This document shows positions 1 through 6,814 of a stretch of 9,788 nucleotides of DNA, piece after piece (position 1 is the first letter of the stretch; each line of letters begins with the position of its first letter). The stretch comes from Bdellovibrionales bacterium (GTDB lineage: Bacteria > Bdellovibrionota > Bdellovibrionia > Bdellovibrionales > UBA1609). Made by a program: the position numbers and the translations under genes. The DNA is taken from the NCBI GenBank assembly GCA_027451425.1, contig DAIDJH010000038.1, positions 1 to 9,788 of the forward strand, given 5' to 3'. The notes beneath the pieces were generated by a model that searched no databases, was not told where the DNA came from, and saw only the letters and a list, made by a program, of their open reading frames with translations.

Positions 1-305
1 CGGCTGCAACAACGGCTGCAGCCAACCCAACACCGCCACCTCCGCCGCCACCGGCCGCAGCAGCGCCAGCACCAGTGCCGCCGCCACCGCCACCAGTTGC
101 GCCGCCGCCACCGATGGCGCGACACCGCGTACCGGTCAACGACAGCAGTGCGGGTGGATTGTTTGATGATCCAAATCAGACGATGTTGATTGGAGTTGGC
201 GCCATTTTGCTCCTTGCCGCCATAGCCATGTTCATTATCATCAGAAAGCGCCGCTCAAAGCGAAATATCGACTTTCAGACGGCAACGCACACGCAGATCG
301 ATTAG
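1..305 (+). CDS. C-terminal end of Pro/Ala-rich single-pass membrane protein (5' truncated)
   Basis: The reading frame is open from the window edge (first full codon at base 3) to TAG at 303-305, giving 100 visible residues, so the true start lies upstream. GTG at 75 is only an internal valine codon inside the proline tract. Visible residues 1-35 are almost entirely Pro and Ala, with runs of six or seven prolines. A short polar linker follows, then one strongly hydrophobic helix (about residues 61-80, MLIGVGAILLLAAIAMFIII), a basic cluster RKRRSKR and a polar 13-residue tail. By the positive-inside rule the tail is cytoplasmic and the proline-rich part lies outside the cytoplasmic membrane. 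Such tracts usually act as extended spacers or binding sites for other proteins. The family cannot be named from this fragment. The frame and the helix are clear; the function is unknown. Confidence 0.75.
   Translation, partial: AATTAAANPTPPPPPPPAAAAPAPVPPPPPPVAPPPPMARHRVPVNDSSAGGLFDDPNQTMLIGVGAILLLAAIAMFIIIRKRRSKRNIDFQTATHTQID
25..118 (+). repeat. Low-complexity CCG/CCA/GCA triplet tract
   Basis: This GC-rich stretch is built nearly entirely from CCN and GCN triplets and encodes the Pro/Ala run of the truncated membrane protein. The proline codons are mixed (CCG, CCA, one CCT), so it is coding low complexity and not a pure microsatellite. It could still change length by slippage. Confidence 0.7.
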
Positions 306-312
306 TTAAGGC

Positions 313-337
313 GTGAGCCGCAGATTGCGTGGCTCAC
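313..337. terminator. Hairpin between convergent genes, possible terminator
   Basis: GTGAGCC at 313-319 pairs with GGCTCAC at 331-337, and GCA/TGC inside can extend the stem, leaving GT as a bulge. It lies directly after the plus-strand stop at 305 and overlaps the last codons of the minus-strand PilZ gene. There is no proper T-run on either side (plus strand continues GAAACTTTCTTG), so an intrinsic terminator is only a possibility. It may instead mark a 3' end set by Rho plus exonuclease trimming. Confidence 0.4.
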
Positions 338-708
338 GAAACTTTCTTGAAGATATCATCTAAAACTGTTCGTTGCGTCTCGCGTGAGGACTCAACGAAG
401 TACATCAGGTCGTCAACGATTTGCACGTCGCGCTGATTGACGGGCACAAAGCGCAACCCACAGCCGCGATCAGAGTGCCAAACCACATGCGCGGCAATCT
501 GTCTTTGGCGACCGCTAACAAATAAAGTTATTGTCACTTTGTCGGCAGGAGCCAGCACGCGACTAACGGGCGTTTCTAGAAACGCACCGGTTAAACTAAT
601 ATTCTTGAGGCGGCCCCGCTCGCCTCGCCGTGCGTACGAACGCCGATATTCCACGTCCATCTGAAGCGGTATGCGCCGGGATGGTGCGGTGACAGTAGAA
701 TTGTCCAT
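334..708 (-). CDS. Small stand-alone PilZ-domain-like protein
   Basis: The gene encodes 124 residues, the usual size for a protein made of one PilZ domain. The clearest motif is N36-I-S-L-T-G41 (family pattern D/N-x-S-x-x-G) followed by AFLET, then alternating beta-strand segments (VTITLFVSG, RQIAAHVVWH, CGLRFVPV) and a C-terminal helix. PilZ domains typically bind cyclic di-GMP and pass the signal to a partner in motility, secretion or polysaccharide systems. Binding also needs an RxxxR motif just before the first strand. Here that place reads R11-R12-I-P-L-Q16, so the second arginine appears to be Gln. Other RxxxR spacings exist at R23/R27 and R27/R31, in an atypical position. Cyclic di-GMP binding is therefore uncertain. 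No good Shine-Dalgarno sequence precedes the ATG. The gene is divergent from rho and convergent with the upstream membrane-protein gene. Confidence 0.75.
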   Translation of the reverse strand: MDNSTVTAPSRRIPLQMDVEYRRSYARRGERGRLKNISLTGAFLETPVSRVLAPADKVTITLFVSGRQRQIAAHVVWHSDRGCGLRFVPVNQRDVQIVDDLMYFVESSRETQRTVLDDIFKKVS

Positions 709-761
709 ATTGTTACTATCGGCATATTTAGCTAAAAGTTTAGGGTGTTTTGTGACTCAAA

Positions 762-798
762 TTGAGACATGGAATTATCATGTTGACAATGCTACAAT
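762..798 (+). promoter_or_regulatory. Candidate promoter for the rho operon
   Basis: Two overlapping sigma70-like arrangements are visible. TGC-TACAAT at 790-798 is an extended -10 with five of six consensus bases, which would start RNA near 805. TTGAGA at 762-767 is also 17 bases from GACAAT at 785-790 (five of six and four of six matches). A perfect TTGACA lies at 783-788 but has no good -10 at normal distance. Either choice gives a leader of roughly 95-105 bases before the rho ATG. This is a pattern match only. Confidence 0.45.
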
Positions 799-846
799 GA
801 AATCGTTAGACAAAGAGACATCCAGCCAAAAAACTGCGAATCGTTT

Positions 847-860
847 AGAGCTTAAGCTCT
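847..860 (+). promoter_or_regulatory. Palindrome/hairpin in rho leader
   Basis: AGAGCTTAAGCTCT is a perfect 14-base palindrome in the predicted rho 5' leader, 40 bases before the start codon. In RNA it can fold as a 5-bp stem (AGAGC/GCUCU) closed by a UUAA tetraloop. It could be a protein-binding site, a small attenuation element or chance. Autogenous control of rho is known in E. coli, but this element is not a described part of it. Confidence 0.35.
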
Positions 861-900
861 CCAAAGACTTACGCTCCAAATAATAAACACAGAGAGTAAA

Positions 901-2523
901 ATGTCAGACAGTTCAGAATCGAATGAGATAAAAACAAGCCCGCAAAGTCCGTCCGCCGAATCGGTTGAGCCAAAAGCCGCCGCGTCTTCGCACGAGCGAA
1001 GTACTGCTGGCGATGGGTCAGGGCCCGAAGAAGGCGGGGGGGAGCATCGTCGTGATAGGTTTAAGGGGCGCGGGCAAAAACCCAGCTTTCAAAGAGGGCA
1101 ACAGCGCAACGGCATGAATAGACCGCAAAACGGCTATCGGGGCCAAAATGGGCAGCAGCGTTCACAAATGAGACCGTATGAGGACGATGCTAGCGCGCAA
1201 GCGGCGGCATCAATAACGCCGGTAACGGCGGCCGACCTTGCGGATATTAATCTCACGGACGAAGAAAAAAAGGCGCTATCGAGTAAAGATCTAAAGTCAA
1301 AAGACATTCAGTATATAATCAATCTTGCCGAAAAACTAAAAATTGAAAATGCGGCGGGCATGCGCCGCCAAGACATTATATTTGAAATTTTGAAACGGGC
1401 AGCGCTCCTGGGTGACATTTATGGCAACGGGGTTCTTGAAATCTTGCCCGATGGCTACGGGTTTTTGCGCTCGCCAGATTATAATTACCTTTGGGGCCCA
1501 GATGATATTTATGTAAGCCCATCGCAAATTCGCCGTTTTGGCTTACGCACTGGTGATACTGTTACGGGCACTGTGCGCCCGCCGAAAGAGGGCGAGCGGT
1601 ATTTTGCTTTGCTTAAAGTGGATGCGCTCAACTTTGAGCCGCCAGAGAATTCCAGGAATAAAATTCTCTTCGATAACTTGACGCCGCTTTATCCAAATAA
1701 GCGCCTGACGCTTGAGTGGGAGCCCAACGAATGGACGACGCGCGTGGTGGACATGATGGCGCCGCTTGGTAAGGGTCAGCGCGCACTCATCGTGGCGCCT
1801 CCGCGAACCGGCAAAACGGTTCTCATGCAAAATATTGCCAATGCGATTTCAAATAATCATCCGGAGGTAAAACTGATCGTTCTGCTCATCGATGAGCGTC
1901 CCGAAGAAGTGACCGACATGGCCCGCTCCGTAAAAGGCGAGGTCATCAGTTCTACATTTGATGAACCACCAACTCGGCACGTTCAGGTGGCAGAGATGGT
2001 GATTGAAAAGGCCAAGCGGTTGGTCGAGCACAAGCACGATGTCGTTATATTGCTCGATTCAATTACGCGCCTGGCGCGGGCCTACAATACCGTTGTCCCT
2101 CCGTCGGGCAAAATTTTGTCTGGCGGGGTTGACTCCAATGCGCTTCATAAACCAAAGCGATTTTTCGGGGCCGCGCGGAATATCGAAGAGGGCGGGAGCC
2201 TGACGATCATTGCGACGGCGCTTATCGACACAGGATCGCGGATGGATGAGGTCATCTTTGAAGAGTTCAAGGGCACAGGCAATTCCGAGATTCATTTGGA
2301 TCGAAAACTTATGGAGAAGAGAATTTTTCCGTGCATGGACATCAATAAGTCCGGCACGCGTAAAGAGGATCTCCTTATGAGAAAAGAAGATCTCAACAGG
2401 CTGTGGATTTTGCGTAAAGTTTTAGCCCCCATGAACGTTGTGGACAGCATGGAGTTCTTGCTCGATAAAATGAAGGGCTCAAAGACCAATGCCGACTTTT
2501 TAAAGGGCATGGGCGGCCAGTAA
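901..2523 (+). CDS. rho: Transcription termination factor Rho with N-terminal disordered extension
   Basis: This encodes the hexameric RNA-dependent ATPase that ends transcription at Rho-dependent sites. The 540 residues compare with about 420 in E. coli; the surplus is an N-terminal extension of about 125 residues. Domains in order: low-complexity region 1-125 (acidic and Ser-rich at first, then Arg/Gly/Gln/Asn-rich at about 49-94); Rho N-terminal helical domain about 126-168; cold-shock-like RNA-binding domain about 175-245 ([25 protein letters not shown]); ATPase domain to the end. Walker A is A299-PPRTGKT306, and the Walker B segment VVILLDS has its Asp at 386. The strongly conserved segments [39 protein letters not shown] and [12 protein letters not shown] are intact. 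ATG 901 is chosen because a stop at 853-855 closes the frame upstream with no ATG, GTG or TTG between; a weak GAGAG lies 4 bases before it. It is probably the first gene of a rho-prfA-prmC-murA unit. Confidence 0.97.
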   Translation: MSDSSESNEIKTSPQSPSAESVEPKAAASSHERSTAGDGSGPEEGGGEHRRDRFKGRGQKPSFQRGQQRNGMNRPQNGYRGQNGQQRSQMRPYEDDASAQAAASITPVTAADLADINLTDEEKKALSSKDLKSKDIQYIINLAEKLKIENAAGMRRQDIIFEILKRAALLGDIYGNGVLEILPDGYGFLRSPDYNYLWGPDDIYVSPSQIRRFGLRTGDTVTGTVRPPKEGERYFALLKVDALNFEPPENSRNKILFDNLTPLYPNKRLTLEWEPNEWTTRVVDMMAPLGKGQRALIVAPPRTGKTVLMQNIANAISNNHPEVKLIVLLIDERPEEVTDMARSVKGEVISSTFDEPPTRHVQVAEMVIEKAKRLVEHKHDVVILLDSITRLARAYNTVVPPSGKILSGGVDSNALHKPKRFFGAARNIEEGGSLTIIATALIDTGSRMDEVIFEEFKGTGNSEIHLDRKLMEKRIFPCMDINKSGTRKEDLLMRKEDLNRLWILRKVLAPMNVVDSMEFLLDKMKGSKTNADFLKGMGGQ

Positions 2524-2565
2524 CAATATGAAATAGCTGATCTTTTTCTCCATCTGCGTGTATTT

Positions 2566-2596
2566 CGCAAAGTGCCTAAAAAACAGGCGCTTTGCG
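2566..2596 (+). promoter_or_regulatory. Strong hairpin in the rho-prfA gap, no U-tract
   Basis: CGCAAAGTGCCT (2566-2577) pairs with AGGCGCTTTGCG (2585-2596): a 12-bp stem with one G-U pair and a 7-base AAAAAAC loop. CCATC and GATGG further out (2550-2554 and 2597-2601) could add outer pairs across a bulge. Neither strand has a T-run after it, so it is unlikely to be an intrinsic terminator. It could be an RNA-processing or stability element that sets the ratio of rho to prfA message, or the base of a 3' end made by Rho. The rest of the 117-base gap has no convincing promoter. Confidence 0.6.
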
Positions 2597-2640
2597 GATG
2601 GACGCGTGGATAACTATGTGGAATTCTAGCCAAAACTACT

Positions 2641-3720
2641 ATGTTTAATAAATTGTTAGAAGTTGAAAAAAAATTCGAAAAGCTCAGTGCCGATATACAG
2701 GCGCCAGGGGTAGCGAACGATCAAAAGTCCTACCGCGCTATGATGAAAGAATATGCGGACTTAGAGAAAATTGTCGCCGCATTTCGTCGGTATAAAAGCG
2801 CCGAAAAAAACATAGAAGAAAACAAAGGACTTCTAACTAATGAAAAAGACGAAGATATGCGTAAACTTATTCGAGCCGATCTTGGCGATCTTGAGCGTGA
2901 GCACAAAAACCTCGAAGAAGAACTCAAGGAGCTTTTAATTCCCAAAGACCCAAACGATGAAAAAAGCATTGTACTTGAGATTCGCGCGGGTGCTGGTGGC
3001 GATGAGGCGAGCCTTTTTGCTGAAGAACTGTTTCGCGCCTACTCGATATTTGCGTCGCATAAAGGGTGGAGGGTGACGCTTGTGTCGACCTCGCCAGGTA
3101 ACGTTGGCGGATTTAAAGAAGTGATTGCAACAATTCAAGGTGAAAAGGTTTATAGTTTTCTTAAATTTGAAAGCGGCGTTCATCGTGTTCAACGGGTACC
3201 TAAAACTGAAGCTCAAGGGCGAATCCACACTTCAACAGTAACGGTGGCCGTCTTGCCAGAGGCCGACGAAGTTGATGTGCATATTAATCCAACGGATTTA
3301 CGTATTGACGTGATGAGGGCAAGCGGAGCTGGCGGGCAATCCGTCAACCGAACAGAGTCGGCTGTTCGAATCACACATTTGCCAACCGGGATATTTGTCG
3401 CCTGCCAAGAGGCAAAATCTCAACTTGATAACCGCGAGCGAGCCATGCGAATTTTGTACGCAAAGCTACTCGCTATCGAAGAAGAAAAGTTTCGCAAAGA
3501 AGCGTCGGATGCGCGCCTTGCTCAAATTGGCACTGGAGATCGTTCTGAAAGAATTCGCACGTACAATTATCCGCAATCGCGCATCACCGATCATCGGATT
3601 GGGTTTACAACCCATCAACTGGGCGAGGTCATGGAAGGGCATTTCGGGCTTGTGATTGATCCTGTAATGATGCATTTTCGTGCGGAGGCGTTAAAAGCGC
3701 AATCAGCCACGGCATCATGA
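2641..3720 (+). CDS. prfA: Peptide chain release factor 1 (RF1)
   Basis: This cytoplasmic factor recognises UAA and UAG stop codons in the ribosomal A site and triggers release of the finished peptide. At 359 residues it has the family's normal length. The N-terminal third is a charged helical coiled-coil-type domain (about 1-100). The codon-recognition tripeptide P187-K-T189, in [18 protein letters not shown], is of the RF1 PxT type and not the RF2 SPF type. The catalytic GGQ is at 231-233 in [19 protein letters not shown]. The end [23 protein letters not shown] is also diagnostic. No Shine-Dalgarno sequence is seen before ATG 2641 (nearest GGA about 18 bases away), but the N-terminus aligns with other RF1 proteins. 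The stop overlaps the prmC start (ATGA), which pairs RF1 with the enzyme that methylates its GGQ glutamine. Confidence 0.97.
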   Translation: MFNKLLEVEKKFEKLSADIQAPGVANDQKSYRAMMKEYADLEKIVAAFRRYKSAEKNIEENKGLLTNEKDEDMRKLIRADLGDLEREHKNLEEELKELLIPKDPNDEKSIVLEIRAGAGGDEASLFAEELFRAYSIFASHKGWRVTLVSTSPGNVGGFKEVIATIQGEKVYSFLKFESGVHRVQRVPKTEAQGRIHTSTVTVAVLPEADEVDVHINPTDLRIDVMRASGAGGQSVNRTESAVRITHLPTGIFVACQEAKSQLDNRERAMRILYAKLLAIEEEKFRKEASDARLAQIGTGDRSERIRTYNYPQSRITDHRIGFTTHQLGEVMEGHFGLVIDPVMMHFRAEALKAQSATAS

Positions 3721-4586
3721 AATTAAACGAACTGTTTCTTGAAACTCGGGCGAGACTAATTGGCGCAGGGCTACCCGCGAGTGAACTTGAGGCGGAGTGG
3801 ATTATTGATCACACGCTCGGGGTTACTGCCATAGAGAGAATCCAGCAGCCCGAACGAATTGTCACGCCCCTTGAATGCGAGAGGATCAAAAGCATAATTG
3901 GTCGGCGCGTGAGCGGCGAGCCACTCGCATACATTTTAGGCGAGAAAGAATTTTTTGGATTTAAATTCAAAGTGACGCCGAAGGTTTTAATTCCAAGACC
4001 CGAAACAGAGCATTTGGTCGAGTGCGCGCTCGAATGGGTGCAGGATAATTTTACCAAAGGCGAGCCAGTAGAACTGCTTGAACTTGGTACGGGCAGCGGT
4101 TGTATTGTCGTAACGCTTCTACTTTTGATTCCCGAATTAAAGGCCGTAGCCATTGATATTTCTGACGGAGCCTTAGACGTTGCCCATGAAAACTCCTTAA
4201 AACACGGAGTGAGCGATCGCCTGGAGCTTATTAAAGGCGATGCAAGTCAGACAAGCGCACTCATTGGCGATAAAAAATTTGATTTTGTTTTAGCAAATCC
4301 GCCGTATATCGAACGCGCTGACGCAAGAGTTGATGCGTTTGTGCGAAAATTTGAACCAGCTATCGCGCTTTTCTCGTCGGGCCTCAAGGGATTAGAAATT
4401 TCGTCGAATTGGATTGCGCAACTCCCCCAACTTTTAAAGCCGCAGCGATCGGCAGCCGGCTTTGAGTTTGGTTATAATCAGGCGCGCGAGGTCGAAGGTT
4501 TTTTTCTCGGGACCGGAGTCTTTGCAAAACATGAAATTGTGCGCGATTATTCGGGTCACGAACGGCTTATTTGGGGGATGACTTGA
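3717..4586 (+). CDS. prmC: Release-factor glutamine N5-methyltransferase PrmC (HemK)
   Basis: This SAM-dependent enzyme methylates the side-chain amide of the GGQ glutamine in RF1 and RF2, which speeds peptide release. The length of 289 residues is typical. The N-terminal helical domain that binds the release factor covers about 1-80 and ends with [18 protein letters not shown] and the family signature VLIPRPETE. The SAM-binding motif I is E122-L-G-T-G-S-G128, and the substrate-glutamine motif is N194-P-P-Y197. It starts inside the last codons of prfA (ATGA overlap) with no strong ribosome site of its own, so translation probably depends on prfA. Its TGA stop overlaps the murA ATG by one base. 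No key residue is missing. Confidence 0.96.
   Translation: MKLNELFLETRARLIGAGLPASELEAEWIIDHTLGVTAIERIQQPERIVTPLECERIKSIIGRRVSGEPLAYILGEKEFFGFKFKVTPKVLIPRPETEHLVECALEWVQDNFTKGEPVELLELGTGSGCIVVTLLLLIPELKAVAIDISDGALDVAHENSLKHGVSDRLELIKGDASQTSALIGDKKFDFVLANPPYIERADARVDAFVRKFEPAIALFSSGLKGLEISSNWIAQLPQLLKPQRSAAGFEFGYNQAREVEGFFLGTGVFAKHEIVRDYSGHERLIWGMT
4573..4578 (+). promoter_or_regulatory. Ribosome binding site deciding the murA start
   Basis: GGGGGA lies 7 bases before ATG 4586, inside the last codons of prmC. This spacing supports ATG 4586 as the murA start and argues against an in-frame TTG at 4571, which would add five residues (M-G-D-D-L) before the normal MurA N-terminus. Confidence 0.6.
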
Positions 4587-5848
4587 TGGATGCGATGATT
4601 GTGCGCGGCGGGCGCGTGTTAAATGGGGAAGTCGAGGTCAGTGGCGCAAAAAACGCTGCGCTTCCGCTCATATTTTCAACCCTCCTGGCGAGTGGCGAAC
4701 ACGTTTTTTTCAATACCCCGCGGTTGAACGATATTCAATCAGCATGCCAACTCCTCAACTTATTTGGTTGTGAAACCAAACATGACGGCCATGTTCTTCG
4801 CATTAAAGTCAAGCCGCTGAAGTCACTCGAAGCGCACTATGATGTCGTTCGAAAAATGAGAGCAAGCATATTGTGCCTCGGACCGCTTATTGCCCGATAT
4901 GGCAAGGCTCACGTGAGCTTACCGGGCGGCTGTGCGATTGGGACGCGGCCGATCGACCTACATCTTGAGGGAATTAAAGCGCTCGGCGCGGAAGTTGCTA
5001 TGGAAAATGGCTACGTCGTAGCGAGCGCGAAAAAGCTTACCGGCGCCAATGTACTGTTTGAGACGACCACCGTGGGTGGCACTGAAAACATCATGATGGC
5101 GGCAACGTTGGCGGACGGGATCACGCGAATTGAAAATGCCGCAAAAGAACCGGAGATCGTCGATCTTGCCAACTACTTGAACAAAATGGGGGCGGAGATT
5201 TCAGGTGCGGGGACGAGCATAATTACAATCAAAGGCGTGAGTTCATTAAAGGCAGCGGAACACGAAATCATTCCCGATCGAATCGAAGCGGGCACGCTCT
5301 TGATCGCTGGTGCCATAACAGGTGGAACTGTTACAGTAAAAAAGTCTCGCCTCGATCATATGCCGGCGGTCATAGAGAAAATGTGTGAAGCGGGCTTTTC
5401 AATTCATGCTGAGCGGGACGCGATTACGATTGAAAAAGCCGCCACGTGGCGTGGCGTTGATATAACAACAGCGCCGCATCCAGCTTTTCCAACCGATCTT
5501 CAAGCGCAATTCATGGCTCTGATGACGCAAGCAGAGGGCACCAGCGTCATAACTGAAACCATTTTTGAAAATCGTTTTATGCACGTACAAGAGCTTGTTC
5601 GTTTGGGAGCAAACATTACGCCGAAAACTCGCGTTGCTGTCGTGCGGGGGAGTCGTGGCGGTCTTGAGGGCGCCCCTGTGATGGCAACCGATCTTCGCGC
5701 CAGTGCCTGTTTGGTCCTCGCGGGTCTTGCCGCAAAAGGTGAGACAAAAGTGAACCGTATTTACCATCTTGATCGCGGATACGAGCATCTAGAGACAAAG
5801 CTTCAGCGGTTGGGGGCAGACATTCAGCGGACCGGGAACGGGTCATAA
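4586..5848 (+). CDS. murA: UDP-N-acetylglucosamine 1-carboxyvinyltransferase MurA
   Basis: MurA transfers enolpyruvate from phosphoenolpyruvate to UDP-GlcNAc in the cytoplasm, the first committed step of peptidoglycan synthesis. From ATG 4586 it has 420 residues, against 419 in E. coli. The active-site set is complete: K22-N23 in SGAKNAAL, R92 in KMRASIL, catalytic C116 in [12 protein letters not shown]304 in FPTDLQAQ, R330 in ENRFMH, R371 in TDLRASA and the HLDRGYE motif near the end. The cysteine (not aspartate) at 116 predicts the fosfomycin-sensitive form; that is an inference from the family. The start is fixed by a good ribosome site and by the TGATG overlap with prmC. It appears to be the last gene of the operon, since a convergent gene follows. 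Confidence 0.97.
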   Translation: MDAMIVRGGRVLNGEVEVSGAKNAALPLIFSTLLASGEHVFFNTPRLNDIQSACQLLNLFGCETKHDGHVLRIKVKPLKSLEAHYDVVRKMRASILCLGPLIARYGKAHVSLPGGCAIGTRPIDLHLEGIKALGAEVAMENGYVVASAKKLTGANVLFETTTVGGTENIMMAATLADGITRIENAAKEPEIVDLANYLNKMGAEISGAGTSIITIKGVSSLKAAEHEIIPDRIEAGTLLIAGAITGGTVTVKKSRLDHMPAVIEKMCEAGFSIHAERDAITIEKAATWRGVDITTAPHPAFPTDLQAQFMALMTQAEGTSVITETIFENRFMHVQELVRLGANITPKTRVAVVRGSRGGLEGAPVMATDLRASACLVLAGLAAKGETKVNRIYHLDRGYEHLETKLQRLGADIQRTGNGS

Positions 5849-5882
5849 AAAACCCGAGCTTCGGAGGGGCCCTAAGCTCGGG
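5847..5882 (-). terminator. Intrinsic terminator for the minus-strand secreted-protein gene
   Basis: CCCGAGCTT (5853-5861) and AAGCTCGGG (5874-5882) form a perfect 9-bp GC-rich stem around a 12-base loop. Read on the minus strand the hairpin is followed directly by six T (complement of A 5847-5852), the classic intrinsic terminator. It therefore ends the transcript of the gene at 5950-6630 just before it would run antisense into murA. On the plus strand the stem has no T-run (TGACAATAAG follows), so it would stop murA transcripts only weakly. Confidence 0.85.
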
Positions 5883-5949
5883 TGACAATAAGTAAACTTC
5901 TTACCGATCGTTTTGGGGACCCGAATTCTTTTGCCTCGGGTGGGGGCGA

Positions 5950-6630
5950 TCAATTCGAAGTGTTGCTTAATCCTGTTACTAAAATCAAAGATGGTGCCGT
6001 GCTAGAAAAATGAGTGAGCGAATATACCGGCCGATCAACATTAATGATATGGCCTTCTAGCTCAACGGTATGTCCTACAAAGTTATTCAGATTAATGAGG
6101 GGGCTATCGACAACGAGCTGAGTTCTATTATTGCTCACAACCACATAGTTGCCGGCGCGATCGACAGTCAGAAGGGCGTGCGAAACAATGTTTGTGGCAA
6201 AGGGTCGAGTGAAGGGGATTTTTGAAAAATCGATATTTAAAGAAATCGATTTATCGGCGGTTACAATGTGGTAGCTAGCATTCGGATTTAGTTGAAGATC
6301 AGCGATGTTGAATTTTAATGAACGAACGTCAAAGCCGAGTTGATATAAGCCACCAAGCGCCTGAGCGCACATGCCCGGAGCGAGACGAGCCTCAACCGAA
6401 AGCATTAAAGTATTGGGCTGAGGAGTTGTTCGAAGTACCGGGTGGGGCTCCGCCGCGCAAAGGCTGGGGAGTCGGCCAGTCACTTCTATTGTCATAGTGG
6501 CCTTGTCGAACGAATACTGCGCACCTTGCAGGAATGTTTCAGTGGTGTTTGACGAAATGGACGCGAATGAAATCGACGCCCAAGTGATTACTGCGGATAC
6601 CACAATCAGTAGAAGAACGGATGGTTTCAT
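5950..6630 (-). CDS. Secreted protein of unknown function, probably periplasmic
   Basis: I do not recognise the family. The start is set at ATG 6628-6630, 18 codons inside the longest open frame, because AAGGGGGAA lies just before it at 7-base spacing and the protein then begins with a normal signal peptide: K2, a hydrophobic core (VLLLIVVSAVI), and a likely signal peptidase I site after S21-F-A23. No lipobox cysteine is present. The mature part (about 203 residues) is rich in alternating beta-type segments. It has only two cysteines, C58 and C88, which could form a disulfide. The last 60 residues (LINLNNFVGHTVELEGHI, then SLILVTGLS) resemble the pattern of small secreted OB-fold domains; this is a guess. 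The gene is convergent with murA, divergent from the TPR gene, and has its own promoter-like -10 and an intrinsic terminator, so it is probably monocistronic. Confidence 0.8.
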   Translation of the reverse strand: MKPSVLLLIVVSAVITWASISFASISSNTTETFLQGAQYSFDKATMTIEVTGRLPSLCAAEPHPVLRTTPQPNTLMLSVEARLAPGMCAQALGGLYQLGFDVRSLKFNIADLQLNPNASYHIVTADKSISLNIDFSKIPFTRPFATNIVSHALLTVDRAGNYVVVSNNRTQLVVDSPLINLNNFVGHTVELEGHIINVDRPVYSLTHFSSTAPSLILVTGLSNTSN

Positions 6631-6636
6631 GATGAA

Positions 6637-6645
6637 TTCCCCCTT
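6637..6645 (-). promoter_or_regulatory. Ribosome binding site of the secreted-protein gene
   Basis: On the minus strand AAGGGGGAA stands upstream of ATG 6628-6630, with 7 bases between GGGGGA and the ATG. It decides the shorter start, which exposes the signal peptide, over a start at 6684 that would sit right on the predicted -10 box. Confidence 0.65.
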
Positions 6646-6683
6646 AAACAGTTCTACAATTCGGATAAGCAAATTCGATGCCA

Positions 6684-6689
6684 ATTATA
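6684..6689 (-). promoter_or_regulatory. Candidate -10 box (TATAAT) for the secreted-protein gene
   Basis: The minus strand has an exact TATAAT here, in AT-rich sequence. RNA would start near 6677 and give a leader of about 45 bases before ATG 6630. The -35 region (around 6707-6712, ATATGT) is a poor match, so the promoter may need an activator or rely on the strong -10. Confidence 0.5.
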
Positions 6690-6715
6690 AAATTTGCTCA
6701 GATCTAACATATTGA

Positions 6716-6745
6716 ATTTATGGTGCATTAATGCTTAGCATAAAT
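6716..6745. promoter_or_regulatory. Nested dyad between divergent promoters, possible operator
   Basis: ATTTATG (6716-6722) and CATAAAT (6739-6745) are perfect 7-base inverted arms around a 16-base core. That core contains a perfect 10-base palindrome, GCATTAATGC (6725-6734), whose centre is one base off that of the outer arms. The element lies upstream of the minus-strand promoter region and overlaps the candidate -35 of the plus-strand promoter. It looks like a site for a dimeric regulator; no regulator gene is in the window. Confidence 0.4.
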
Positions 6746-6763
6746 GAATTACATGGTTCTAAT
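6735..6763 (+). promoter_or_regulatory. Candidate promoter of the GYF_2-TPR gene
   Basis: TTAGCA (6735-6740, four of six -35 matches) is separated by exactly 17 bases from TCTAAT (6758-6763, five of six -10 matches). RNA would start near 6770 and leave a leader of about 45 bases. The -35 overlaps the dyad at 6716-6745, which would suit control by a repressor. Confidence 0.4.
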
Positions 6764-6776
6764 TTGGGGTCTCGGA

Positions 6777-6792
6777 TTGGAGCCAGCTCCAA
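6777..6792. promoter_or_regulatory. Inverted repeat in the leader of the GYF_2-TPR gene
   Basis: TTGGAGC, then CA, then GCTCCAA: perfect 7-base arms with a 2-base centre. It would lie in the 5' untranslated leader, 11 bases before the ribosome site. As DNA it could be an operator; as RNA it folds to a 6-bp stem with a CCAG-type loop that could affect initiation. Confidence 0.35.
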
Positions 6793-6803
6793 AATGGAAC
6801 TGT

Positions 6804-6810
6804 AGAAGGA
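6804..6810 (+). promoter_or_regulatory. Ribosome binding site before a GTG start
   Basis: AGAAGGA ends 4 bases before GTG 6815. It supports the GTG codon as the real start; the predicted protein then begins just before the GYF_2-type domain, with no missing N-terminal sequence. Confidence 0.55.
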
Positions 6811-6814
6811 TATC

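Noticed and set aside
75..305. Separate 76-residue protein beginning at GTG 75
   Set aside because: The same frame is open without a stop to the window edge and the Pro/Ala composition continues upstream, so this is the end of a longer gene.
727..736. TTTAGCTAAA palindrome upstream of the PilZ gene
   Set aside because: It is a perfect 10-base palindrome but AT-rich and short, and no convincing minus-strand promoter could be placed around it.
671..883. 70-codon plus-strand open frame upstream of rho
   Set aside because: It overlaps the antisense N-terminus of the PilZ gene, runs through the rho promoter region, has no ribosome site and encodes nothing recognisable. Only its last 28 codons are kept as a low-interest possibility.
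3809..4153. 114-codon minus-strand open frame inside prmC
   Set aside because: It is antisense to the conserved PrmC N-terminal and SAM-binding motifs; the composition is that of a shadow frame.
4571..4585. TTG 4571 as the murA start
   Set aside because: It would add MGDDL before the usual MurA N-terminus and disrupt the natural TGATG overlap; GGGGGA at 4573-4578 is correctly spaced for ATG 4586.
5399..5788. 129-codon minus-strand open frame inside murA
   Set aside because: It is antisense to conserved MurA motifs ([21 protein letters not shown]) and has no independent support.
6631..6684. Upstream ATG at 6684 for the minus-strand secreted protein
   Set aside because: The extra 18 residues would precede a clear signal peptide, and the codon lies on the predicted -10 box. 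A strong ribosome site supports ATG 6630.
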